Below are positions 1 to 5,646 of a stretch of 8,807 bases of DNA, in pieces. The notes below the pieces were generated by a model. That model made no database searches. It was not told the origin of the DNA and was given only the letters and a program-made list of their open reading frames with translations. Numbering within the stretch: position 1 is the first letter of the stretch; every line of letters starts with the position of its first letter. The stretch comes from Thermoproteota archaeon. Its GTDB lineage: Archaea > Thermoproteota > Thermoprotei > Thermoproteales > Thermocladiaceae. A program made the translations under genes and the position numbers. The DNA is taken from NCBI GenBank assembly GCA_013153895.1, contig JAADDN010000047.1, positions 1 through 8,807 of the forward strand, written 5' to 3'.

Positions 1-1279
1 TGTTCTCCTCTACTGGCGTCGGTATCTCAAGTACCCTCCTAATCATGAAACCACTCCTAAAGTACTTATCCACTAACTTATCAGCGAAGACAGATAACTC
101 ATAGCCAAACCTCCTCATCTGCGCACCATAACTATAATGCTGTTTGCCTGGTTCTCTCCATACTCCGTTCAACAGTTCCTCACAGTACTCACATATGTAC
201 TCCCTATTCTTCAACGGGTAACTACATGATTCTAGTGGAAGAACATCAAAGTCAACTATCCTGATCTTACCATTCTCTTCCTCAAATTTGAACCAGGGCA
301 TGTATCTGTAAGTGATTACTAGAGCGATCTCACGTGTATCGCCATGCCTTGTAGGTCTCTTAACTCCATACCTCAATATTAGTGGTTTAATGATGTCGTA
401 GGCTTCTCCTGCATGATTAAACCATGCATATACGGTACGAGAAATCTGTAATACACCGTAAGGTGATGCTTCAGTTACTATAGGTAGTGGAGACAGAGCT
501 TTAACCTCTACCTGTGGACTAGCTTGCTTAATTATCATTGGTTCTTCTGGGTATGCTCCAGGATCATAAAGTTCTAGACTGGCGGGGAAAATATCAGAGT
601 ACTCATGGATAAGTTCCACCTTTACCTTGTTCTCTGGCTCTTGTAAACATGAATGTACTAGGAATAGGATAATATTCTCTAAATATTTCTCAATTATAGG
701 AATCTTGAGACGTTGAGGCTTTACAGGAAGTATAGGCAGGGTAAAGCTTCTTGAGCCGACTGTAACATCTTTCAACTGTACTATCCCAGTAAGTAGAGGT
801 TCGACATTAAGTCTCTCATCTTCTAGAACAATTGCAGGTATAGGAGTTACCTGACGTCTAAAACGTTCAACCGCTTCTAACGGTAGATTCGGAATATATG
901 CCTCCTTAGCCCTCTCCCTATATCTATCAGATACATTTATTCTACGAGTATTAAGATCAACACCATACTTAAATAGACTGAGCAATGCAATACCAACACC
1001 ATGAGCATTCTCCCTACCTGCAATAATTAACCATCTAATATTTGGGTTACATATCGTGTTTATGATAACCTTCTCAATTCCAAGATTAGCTGTCTTGCAT
1101 ATTCCAGCAATGGCTGCACCATACTCTACAGCTTTCTTACATAGATCCCACTCTCTTTCACTTATTCTCTCACTTGTACCTATCACTAGAACAGCAACAG
1201 GACTGTAACGTGAACCTACGACATATGTTCCATCGGTCACTGGGAACTTAGTTACCTCTACCTTACGCATCATTACCAT
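1..1279 (-). CDS. MtrA-like domain fused to archaeal-type thymidylate synthase (3' part cut by window edge)
   Basis: The frame is open for 426 codons from ATG at 1279 and runs off the left edge, so the C-terminus is missing. Residues ~19-145 resemble the corrinoid-binding subunit MtrA of tetrahydromethanopterin S-methyltransferase: SPVAVLVIG (26-34), CKTANLGIEK (61-70), NPNIRWLIIAG (78-88), AHGVG with His93 where MtrA carries its cobalt-ligand histidine, and LPLEAVERFRRQV (132-144). Residues ~280-426 look like the N-terminal half of archaeal thymidylate synthase, which makes dTMP from dUMP with a methylene-pterin: GEAYDIIKPLILRYG (291-305), TREIALVI (315-322), YSYGAQMRR (382-390), and Arg414-Arg415 where the dUMP-phosphate-binding Arg pair (E. 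coli R126/R127) sits. The catalytic Cys half lies outside the window. Residues 150-280 are an unassigned linker or domain. Starts at 1279 and 1270 are both possible; a TATA-like GATAAAAC 26 bases before 1270 favours the later one. The fusion call is inferred from motifs. Confidence 0.78.
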   Translation of the reverse strand, partial: MVMMRKVEVTKFPVTDGTYVVGSRYSPVAVLVIGTSERISEREWDLCKKAVEYGAAIAGICKTANLGIEKVIINTICNPNIRWLIIAGRENAHGVGIALLSLFKYGVDLNTRRINVSDRYRERAKEAYIPNLPLEAVERFRRQVTPIPAIVLEDERLNVEPLLTGIVQLKDVTVGSRSFTLPILPVKPQRLKIPIIEKYLENIILFLVHSCLQEPENKVKVELIHEYSDIFPASLELYDPGAYPEEPMIIKQASPQVEVKALSPLPIVTEASPYGVLQISRTVYAWFNHAGEAYDIIKPLILRYGVKRPTRHGDTREIALVITYRYMPWFKFEEENGKIRIVDFDVLPLESCSYPLKNREYICEYCEELLNGVWREPGKQHYSYGAQMRRFGYELSVFADKLVDKYFRSGFMIRRVLEIPTPVEEN

Positions 1280-1292
1280 GTTTCCTAAACTA

Positions 1293-1300
1293 GTTTTATC
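1293..1300 (-). promoter_or_regulatory. weak TATA-like box before the thymidylate synthase fusion gene
   Basis: On the minus strand this reads GATAAAAC. Its centre is about 26 bases before the ATG at 1270 but only 17 before the ATG at 1279. The other genes here have boxes at 25-32 bases, so this spacing would fit a leaderless transcript starting at codon 4. The box is a poor match and sits in the 29-base gap after the 217-residue gene, so read-through from that gene is also possible. Confidence 0.35.
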
Positions 1301-1308
1301 TATTACTA

Positions 1309-1962
1309 CTATAGTATAATTATCTTACAGGGACGACCATACTCGAGCTCTACCACATGTCGCAGCATGTTCTTTAATGTTTCCTCCGTAGCTGACCTAT
1401 CTGGAAGCTCTATAACTAGGTCAGTCAGCTCTGGAATAATGATGAGTAAGTGATTATTTGTCTGATATATCCTAACCTCAAATAGGTCAACATTAGCAAA
1501 AAGATCTAGAAGCCTAGCAGCACCATCTGCAAACTTCTTGAGAAGCACTAAAATCCTCTCCTCAGTAATATCATCCCTACAAGAAACCGCTAACAGAAAC
1601 CTTCGACTGCAAGGAACCAATTTAAACGCTAATCTATGCCTAGATAGGTCATCCTTATCCTCAACATGAAGAATCCCCCTTACTATTGAGAACATTTTAT
1701 CATTCTTACTACATGTCTTGAGAGCGTACTTAATAGTCTCTTCAAGTTTTTCCCTATCTATCAATATCTTATCATTACTCTGTTTAACAATAGATAATAG
1801 GCGTAGTGTAGAGAGCTCTCTTAGATAGGAATCTACATCCTTATCAGCCAGTTCTAGATTAGTCAAGACCTCGCTCAACCTTCTCCTCAGCTCCTCCAAT
1901 GTTAGCTCATTCTTATTAGTAGAGTAAAGTAGCAAGGCTAGGATAAACGCTCTAAGATTCAT
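1309..1962 (-). CDS. 217-residue protein with probable N-terminal winged helix-turn-helix
   Basis: The family is not recognised. Residues 1-75 read like a winged helix: helix LRAFILALLLY (3-13), helix LTLEELRRRLSEV (20-32), helix from about ADKDVDSYLREL (39-50), then strand-turn-strand LLSIVKQSNDKILIDR (55-70) as the wing. Residues ~85-217 form a separate alpha/beta domain with strands at 111-128 and 160-186 and an acidic-hydrophobic stretch PELTDLVIELPDRS (177-190) before a last helix. Cysteines are at 84, 118, 128 and 212 without a metal-site spacing. No signal peptide or membrane segment is seen. ATG at 1962 is chosen because a TATA box lies about 30 bases upstream and no Shine-Dalgarno is present. 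The thymidylate synthase fusion starts 29 bases after its stop, so the two may be co-transcribed. A transcriptional regulator is the simplest guess, but DNA binding is only inferred. Confidence 0.7.
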   Translation of the reverse strand: MNLRAFILALLLYSTNKNELTLEELRRRLSEVLTNLELADKDVDSYLRELSTLRLLSIVKQSNDKILIDREKLEETIKYALKTCSKNDKMFSIVRGILHVEDKDDLSRHRLAFKLVPCSRRFLLAVSCRDDITEERILVLLKKFADGAARLLDLFANVDLFEVRIYQTNNHLLIIIPELTDLVIELPDRSATEETLKNMLRHVVELEYGRPCKIIIL

Positions 1963-1988
1963 CAGGGGGAGAAGGATTTACGAGTTAG

Positions 1989-1999
1989 TTTTTAAATTT
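1989..1999 (-). promoter_or_regulatory. TATA box of the 217-residue gene
   Basis: The minus strand reads AAATTTAAAAA. Its TTTAAAAA part is centred about 30 bases before the ATG at 1962, the position expected for archaeal TATA boxes on leaderless or nearly leaderless transcripts. The box lies between the stop of the dockerin gene (2013) and this start. There is no Shine-Dalgarno between box and start codon. Confidence 0.6.
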
Positions 2000-2012
2000 G
2001 ACTAGTGACAAG

Positions 2013-2594
2013 CTATAAGACATATTTTCTAAACCTGCGCCATAGTTCTGAAATGTTCTTCCAGACTTCTTCAGGTGGTGTAGTCTGAGCCGTCATATAG
2101 TACTCTGATAGGAAGTGCCCCGCCTTCTGTGCAATAGTGTCAACTAGGTTCGCAACTTCTTCTGGTGTGAGGTTCTCCTTTGTCAGTAGCTCCTGCATCA
2201 CTGTCTGTGCAACTGATCTTAATAGGTTAGCAACAGCTGAACGATACTGTCGAGGCACCTGTTGGGCTATCCTATTAGCAAGCTGTAGAGCCAGCACAAG
2301 ATCACCAATATCTACCTTACCATTATGATTCAGATCACCATTACCTAGAGCCTGCTTGAATGCTTGAAGAGCCCAGTTCTCCCAGTAGGCGAGATCAGCA
2401 ACATAGTTACGACTTACTGTGTCAGTAAGCATACCCATCTCAGATTGGATTACGCTCTGCCCGATGGCTTCCTCAACAGGCTGTGGCAGGTTCAGCATCT
2501 TTAATTGTTTTAACTGAAGAACTATATCCCCTATATCAAACTGATTATTAGCATTCCAATCAAGACTTAGAGGTCGTACCTGCACTAGACTCAT
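2013..2594 (-). CDS. dockerin type I repeat protein without signal peptide
   Basis: A 193-residue protein with two canonical dockerin calcium loops. Loop 1 is DWNANNQFDIGD (12-23), with ligand-type residues D12, N14, N16, D20 and D23. Loop 2 is DLNHNGKVDIGD (87-98), with D87, N89, N91, D95 and D98. Each is followed by the usual F-helix, IVLQLKQLKML and LVLALQLANRI. The loops are ~75 residues apart, much further than in a normal ~65-residue dockerin, because a helical stretch with aromatic residues (40-84) is inserted. A helical tail fills 108-193. The N-terminus MSLVQVRPLSLDW is not a signal peptide and there is no membrane segment or catalytic domain. There are ~17 Gln, ~14 Asn and no Cys, unlike its neighbours. 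ATG 2594 has a TATA box 27 bases upstream. Dockerins normally bind cohesins, but no cohesin is visible here. Calcium binding is well supported; the partner is unknown. Confidence 0.85.
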   Translation of the reverse strand: MSLVQVRPLSLDWNANNQFDIGDIVLQLKQLKMLNLPQPVEEAIGQSVIQSEMGMLTDTVSRNYVADLAYWENWALQAFKQALGNGDLNHNGKVDIGDLVLALQLANRIAQQVPRQYRSAVANLLRSVAQTVMQELLTKENLTPEEVANLVDTIAQKAGHFLSEYYMTAQTTPPEEVWKNISELWRRFRKYVL

Positions 2595-2616
2595 CGAGTA
2601 TAACAGTAGAGGAACA

Positions 2617-2625
2617 GTTTAAAAG
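2617..2625 (-). promoter_or_regulatory. TATA box of the dockerin-repeat gene
   Basis: The minus strand reads CTTTTAAAC, centred 27 bases before the ATG at 2594. This is ideal for a leaderless archaeal transcript. It lies in the 56-base gap between the 188-residue gene and the dockerin gene, so the dockerin gene probably has its own promoter. Confidence 0.65.
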
Positions 2626-2650
2626 ATATTGGAGCTAGAACAATATCAGA

Positions 2651-3217
2651 TTAGTCCGTTAAAACTATTCCACTTAAAAACCTGACAAGAAGAGCAAAGA
2701 GCCTTGCAAGATCCTCAGACTCTTCTCTCAATGTATCGTAGATCGTTCTAAGAATATTTACGTCTCTAGTCCTAGCAAGCTCTACTAGATCAATAATATA
2801 GCTGTTCTTCGTTGTAGCTCTATGATTCTCGTAGACAGTAACATTAGCTGGCTTAATAGCTCCTAAAATCACCTCTCTAACTAGTGGACTGATCCTAAGC
2901 CCACGTATCCTATCTATGAGACGAATAACAAGCTCTCTAAAACGTGGAAAAGCCTCCTCACAGCCAGGCTCGAGATATATCTTATCACCAACAAGAACGA
3001 TCTCATAACCCGTCGGCACATGTAGAAATACAACTTTCTTACCATATAGTACAGCCCTCCCTATCTTGCCAGCACTAGCTAGCTCATATATAAATGGTAG
3101 AGTCATAAGGTTAATACCCGTGAGAAGAGGACTACCTCCCTCATAACTATACGGAACCACGCTGAGGATCCTCCTAAGGTAATTAAATGACATATAAATG
3201 AAATAGTGACAGTTCAT
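2651..3217 (-). CDS. 188-residue soluble protein translationally coupled to small membrane proteins
   Basis: The family is not recognised. The frame stays open upstream to 3316, but the start is placed at ATG 3217: it is preceded at six bases by GGGTGAT, a strong match to the archaeal 16S 3' end, and this motif contains the TGA stop of the upstream 54-residue gene. Anything longer would overlap that gene. Residues 45-85 suggest a beta sheet (GRAVLYGKKVVFLHVPTGYE, 53-72, then IVLVGDKIYLEPG), followed by a long basic-hydrophobic helix FRELVIRLIDRIRGL (93-107) and further helices to the C-terminus. The arrangement (sheet, then amphipathic helices) suggests a small alpha/beta regulatory or adaptor protein, but that is only a guess. 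No membrane segment is seen once the start is corrected. Coupling to two membrane proteins suggests that it acts at the membrane with them. Confidence 0.7.
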   Translation of the reverse strand: MNCHYFIYMSFNYLRRILSVVPYSYEGGSPLLTGINLMTLPFIYELASAGKIGRAVLYGKKVVFLHVPTGYEIVLVGDKIYLEPGCEEAFPRFRELVIRLIDRIRGLRISPLVREVILGAIKPANVTVYENHRATTKNSYIIDLVELARTRDVNILRTIYDTLREESEDLARLFALLVRFLSGIVLTD

Positions 3218-3223
3218 TAAAAT

Positions 3224-3230
3224 ATCACCC
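3224..3230 (-). promoter_or_regulatory. Shine-Dalgarno overlapping a stop codon
   Basis: The minus strand reads GGGTGAT, then six bases ATTTTA, then ATG at 3217. The TGA inside the motif (3227-3225) is the stop codon of the 54-residue membrane protein. This is the clearest ribosome-binding site in the window. It fixes the downstream start and points to coupled translation of the two genes. Confidence 0.75.
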
Positions 3231-3389
3231 AGAGAACAAAGCATTAAGTAGAAAACATACCATAACAATGAAGAATAATATAACAGACAGAAGGAATAGA
3301 CTAATAGAGGCATCAAAATTCTTCTGATTTAATAAAGCTAGAAACAGTAAAACATATGCAGAAACTAGTAAGAAATAAACAATAATCAT
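3225..3389 (-). CDS. 54-residue two-helix membrane protein
   Basis: A very small, strongly hydrophobic protein. Helix 1 spans residues 2-20 (IIVYFLLVSAYVLLFLALL), a short polar loop NQKNFDAS follows (21-28), and helix 2 spans about 29-50. This predicts a hairpin with both ends on the same side. The frame is open upstream to a GTG at 3428, but the ATG at 3389 is chosen because it overlaps the TGA of the upstream membrane protein as ATGA, the usual mark of termination-reinitiation. Its own stop lies inside the Shine-Dalgarno of the next gene. Being held between two coupled genes makes it likely to be real in spite of its length. The function is unknown; size and topology fit a subunit or assembly peptide for its neighbours. 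Confidence 0.65.
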   Translation of the reverse strand: MIIVYFLLVSAYVLLFLALLNQKNFDASISLFLLSVILFFIVMVCFLLNALFSG

Positions 3390-3721
3390 CCTAACATTCC
3401 TGTAAGCCCTGCCAGACAGTAATAGCACAATGCTGAAAGCACTAGTAGACTGATGACTGCACCAACATGAAGCATATAGGTCAACTTGTCCACTTCCGAT
3501 AGCTTTCTTCTGTGCCTTATTTTTCTTTCGAACTCTAACAGTTTATAAATAGAGAAACCTAGCCCCACCATGAGAGCAACCTCAATTCCAGCAGCGGCAT
3601 AGGTCTCCAACCGCAGGTAGACGGGAACACTTTTACCATTACTAAGTAGTAGACTCCAAATACCGATACATGATAGAGCATAGATTAATAAAACAATGAA
3701 CAATATGACTTTCCTATCCAT
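3386..3721 (-). CDS. 111-residue membrane protein with three predicted helices
   Basis: No known family is recognised. Predicted helices are at residues 4-26 (VILFIVLLIYALSCIGIWSL within it), 41-62 (YAAAGIEVALMVGLGFSIYKLL) and 83-110. Between helices 2 and 3 is a highly charged loop, EFERKIRHRRKLSEVDKL (63-80). By the positive-inside rule this loop should be cytoplasmic, which puts the N-terminus outside and leaves the SNGKSVPVYLRLET segment (27-40) external if helix 1 is not a cleaved signal. The start is set at ATG 3721, which has a TATA box about 27 bases upstream; a GTG four codons earlier (3733) is an alternative. Its stop overlaps the start of the 54-residue gene (ATGA). The three genes 3721-2651 form the only clear translationally coupled unit in the window. 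Confidence 0.68.
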   Translation of the reverse strand: MDRKVILFIVLLIYALSCIGIWSLLLSNGKSVPVYLRLETYAAAGIEVALMVGLGFSIYKLLEFERKIRHRRKLSEVDKLTYMLHVGAVISLLVLSALCYYCLAGLTGMLG

Positions 3722-3740
3722 CGAGGGGCACACTTCTTCC

Positions 3741-4601
3741 CTACTTTAAAAATATGTACCTATCATGAACCTCGATTCTTTCCATACCTTTCACTATAAC
3801 ATATTTTAATCTTCTTACAGTTCTCCTATTTCCATTATCAATGATTAATCTAGGCATTATTATGATATCGCCCTTATCTCCTGCAAGCTCTATAAGCTCA
3901 AGACAGATAGACCCATCCTGACTACAGTATTTGCATGGTTCTACTCGTTCAAGAATAATGATGCTGCCATTAACATGTAGCTTAGCCTTACCAATCAGAT
4001 ATATTTGACGTATAAGTTCACCAATCTCTTCATCAGTCAACTCTAACCTATTTATAATGTTGTTCTTACTATCTCTTCTCATTACCGTACCATAAAAGGT
4101 CAATGTTAACGTAAGAAGAAGATAAAGACCATCTCTAATACTATGTCTAGCTATTGGAACAAGATGAGGATTATTAGAACCATGAAACATTGATCCACAC
4201 TTGGCAACATAGATCACTCTGTCAATATATGCTCTGACTGGTAAAGTAATAGACAGTCTCTCACTGCTAGTCTTAACTTGCAACATAGGTTTCCTACTGA
4301 CTCTAAAATTAGTGAGAACACCGTCACTAGTAACTACGTCATCCCTGAAGTAGGATGTTAAAATGAAGTTGAGACTTCTTAGGGCGTCATTAACAGAATC
4401 TATGACAGGCTCATAGAATACTATACAGAAGAGATCTACTATACTACTAGCTAGAGCTCTCCTACATATGCGAACATTATGTTGAACAGCATCCTCCGAC
4501 ATGAAGCAGCTTGCAGGTATAATACATACCTTTCTACTGATCAGCGTCTTCACTAGAGAGGATAGCTCTCTCGCTAGCTGTATAGGAGATATCTTACGCA
4601 T
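3741..4601 (-). CDS. 286-residue protein of unknown function with a CX2CX6C cluster
   Basis: The family is not recognised. The protein looks soluble and alpha/beta. Residues 1-85 are mainly helical with strands (KVCIIPASCF 24-33, SIVDLFCIVFYEPVIDSV 53-70). Residues 105-135 form strands with a basic character. GLYLLLTLTLTFYGTV (158-173) is hydrophobic but short, more likely a buried helix than a membrane span. The C-terminal ~90 residues hold CKYCSQDGSIC (Cys223, Cys226, Cys233) within beta strands. Three cysteines at this spacing could bind a metal with a fourth ligand elsewhere (His139, His146 and His153 are candidates) or be redox-active. Cys26, Cys32, Cys46, Cys59 and Cys135 are also present. 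ATG 4601 has a TATA box 25 bases before it and no Shine-Dalgarno. The gene ends 20 bases before the membrane-protein module, whose promoter overlaps its last codons. Confidence 0.7.
   Translation of the reverse strand: MRKISPIQLARELSSLVKTLISRKVCIIPASCFMSEDAVQHNVRICRRALASSIVDLFCIVFYEPVIDSVNDALRSLNFILTSYFRDDVVTSDGVLTNFRVSRKPMLQVKTSSERLSITLPVRAYIDRVIYVAKCGSMFHGSNNPHLVPIARHSIRDGLYLLLTLTLTFYGTVMRRDSKNNIINRLELTDEEIGELIRQIYLIGKAKLHVNGSIIILERVEPCKYCSQDGSICLELIELAGDKGDIIIMPRLIIDNGNRRTVRRLKYVIVKGMERIEVHDRYIFLK
3745..3755 (-). promoter_or_regulatory. TATA box of the small membrane-protein module
   Basis: The minus strand reads ATATTTTTAAA. The TTTTTAAA core is centred about 27 bases before the ATG at 3721. 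It overlaps the last codons of the 286-residue gene (stop at 3743-3741), so the same bases encode the Phe-Leu-Lys C-terminus there. Confidence 0.5.
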
Positions 4602-4611
4602 ATGATAGAGA

Positions 4612-4621
4612 CTACTAGTAG
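4612..4621. promoter_or_regulatory. 10-base palindrome between TATA box and start codon
   Basis: CTACTAGTAG is a perfect 10-base inverted repeat directly downstream of the TATA box at 4623-4629 and before the ATG at 4601. A repressor bound here would block pre-initiation complex assembly. ACTAGT is common in this sequence, also inside genes, so this may be chance. Confidence 0.25.
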
Positions 4622-4630
4622 GTTTATAAC
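4621..4630 (-). promoter_or_regulatory. TATA box of the 286-residue gene
   Basis: The minus strand reads GTTATAAACC, with TTATAAA centred 25 bases before the ATG at 4601. It lies just after the stop codon of the dUTPase gene (4637-4635). This is one of the best TATA matches in the window and predicts a leaderless mRNA. Confidence 0.65.
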
Positions 4631-4634
4631 AGTA

Positions 4635-5117
4635 TCAGATCCTGTCAACATACTGCCCAGTCAAAGCATAGTTAAACCTCTCACCTATCCTCCAAGCCAG
4701 CATGTGAGCGACCCTAGCACCCGAACGCAGGTGAAGAACTCCCCTAAAACCCATGAGCTGCATTACTAGCTCCCCTCTAAAACCAGCATCTATCTTAGTG
4801 CCCTGCAGCATCCATCCACTACCACGTAAAAAACTTGAACGTGGTAGAAGCATGCCCTCAACATCTTCAGGAAACTCAACACGCGGCAGAACTATAATAT
4901 ATATCCCAGGATAGAGGACGTACCAGCCAGCTCTCTCCTGCACGGGCTCATAAGTTATGTCTCTCCTAGTCTCATCCACATCAATAATCAGCTCCCTAGG
5001 CTCAGCACGATAGACAGCTTTAAACGGTAGCTCTATACTTGAACCACACTTCTTTACCCTCTTAACAATATCTTCACTATCCTTAACTAGGTTCAGAAGC
5101 TCACTTGCCGTTAACAT
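4635..5117 (-). CDS. dut: dUTPase-family protein (dUTPase/dCTP deaminase fold)
   Basis: This 160-residue protein belongs to the dUTPase/dCTP deaminase superfamily, trimeric cytosolic enzymes; the likely reaction is dUTP + H2O to dUMP + PPi. Seen in order: GIYIIVLPRVEFPEDVEGML (71-90), the standard strand pattern before motif 2; PRSSFLRGSG (92-101) as the phosphate-binding RSS motif; KIDAGFRGEL (108-117) as motif 3, with Asp110 where dUTPases carry the base that activates water; and a C-terminal GARVAHMLAWRI...TGQYVDRI block (133-160). In dCTP deaminases a Glu follows motif 3 in ITLEF; here that position is Gln120, so deamination is unlikely. The usual QPxSYDLR motif 1 is replaced by AEPRELIIDVDE (38-49), and there is no glycine-rich motif 5, so the protein is divergent. 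ATG 5117 has a TATA box 27-30 bases upstream. It would feed dUMP to the thymidylate synthase encoded downstream. Confidence 0.85.
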   Translation of the reverse strand: MLTASELLNLVKDSEDIVKRVKKCGSSIELPFKAVYRAEPRELIIDVDETRRDITYEPVQERAGWYVLYPGIYIIVLPRVEFPEDVEGMLLPRSSFLRGSGWMLQGTKIDAGFRGELVMQLMGFRGVLHLRSGARVAHMLAWRIGERFNYALTGQYVDRI

Positions 5118-5140
5118 GTTATTCTACTCTTAGACTTACC

Positions 5141-5152
5141 TAATAAATTTAT
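5141..5152 (-). promoter_or_regulatory. TATA box of the dUTPase gene
   Basis: The minus strand reads ATAAATTTATTA, itself nearly palindromic, centred about 29 bases before the ATG at 5117. It overlaps the stop codon of the 150-residue gene (5151-5149). Confidence 0.55.
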
Positions 5153-5601
5153 CTGATAAGCTTAAGCTCTTGTAGAAAGCTCATGCTGGCAGTATAAATG
5201 ACCTCACTACACCATAAATGTATTAATCTATCGGCGTCTCCAGCCATGATAACATCCTGCGGAAACAGCTCATTAACCTTAGATGATAAGAAATCTACAC
5301 ATATATCATATGGATCCCTCTCACTGTTAACAAAGTCAGGCAGAAGCTCAAATCTATTACCAAACTTATACTTGAAACTCCTCTCAACAAGCATCCTAAA
5401 GTGCCTATTCATGTCACCAGTCTTATCAGAAATTATTTTAGGAACAATCACGCTCTTATAGACATAGTCTATAAAATACTTAACAAATAGGTTCCAAGCC
5501 TGATCAGCATTAGGACTATTCAACACATGGTGAAGCAAGGTAAGGTACACAGTCTCAACATGCGTTCTACCACGAATAAACACCTCACGCTCCAGACTCA
5601 T
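5149..5601 (-). CDS. 150-residue helical protein of unknown function
   Basis: The family is not recognised. The protein looks almost wholly helical: THVETVYLTLLHHVLNS (13-29), DQAWNLFVKYFIDYVYKSV (33-51), NRHFRMLVERSFKYKF (65-80), YDICVDFLSSKVNELF (98-113) and RLIHLWCSEVIYTASMSFLQELKLI (125-149). No membrane span, signal peptide or metal-binding cluster is seen. The many Phe/Tyr residues suggest a helical bundle. ATG 5601 is the natural start and no GGTG-type ribosome-binding site precedes it. Upstream is a pyrimidine-rich stretch with only a weak TATA candidate, so it may be read from the 461-residue gene 45 bases before. Its stop overlaps the dUTPase promoter. A functional link to dUTPase is possible from position only. 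Confidence 0.65.
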   Translation of the reverse strand: MSLEREVFIRGRTHVETVYLTLLHHVLNSPNADQAWNLFVKYFIDYVYKSVIVPKIISDKTGDMNRHFRMLVERSFKYKFGNRFELLPDFVNSERDPYDICVDFLSSKVNELFPQDVIMAGDADRLIHLWCSEVIYTASMSFLQELKLIR

Positions 5602-5610
5602 AGTAGAGGA

Positions 5611-5630
5611 ATAGAAAAGAAGAAGAAATA
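5611..5630 (-). terminator. T/C-rich tract, possible archaeal terminator
   Basis: The minus strand reads TATTTCTTCTTCTTTTCTAT, an almost pure pyrimidine run 17 bases after the stop of the 461-residue gene. Archaeal RNA polymerase often stops on T-rich tracts without a hairpin. The same tract lies where a promoter for the 150-residue gene would be expected, so its role is uncertain. Confidence 0.3.
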
Positions 5631-5646
5631 CCTAACGGATAGATAT

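Noticed and set aside
2137..2328. 63-codon plus-strand open frame
   Set aside because: It lies wholly inside the dockerin gene on the other strand, is Ser/Thr/Arg/Cys-rich as antisense frames often are, and has no promoter or ribosome-binding site.
3218..3316. Hydrophobic N-terminal extension of the 188-residue gene
   Set aside because: The stretch is out of frame with, and overlaps, the 54-residue membrane gene; the strong ribosome-binding site before ATG 3217 marks the real start.
3390..3428. GTG-started, 13-codon longer form of the 54-residue gene
   Set aside because: The ATGA overlap with the upstream stop at 3389-3386 is the better start, and the extra codons lie inside the upstream gene.
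5198..5461. 87-codon plus-strand open frame
   Set aside because: It is antisense to the 150-residue gene, Ser/Leu-rich, and lacks start signals. It is a shadow of that gene.
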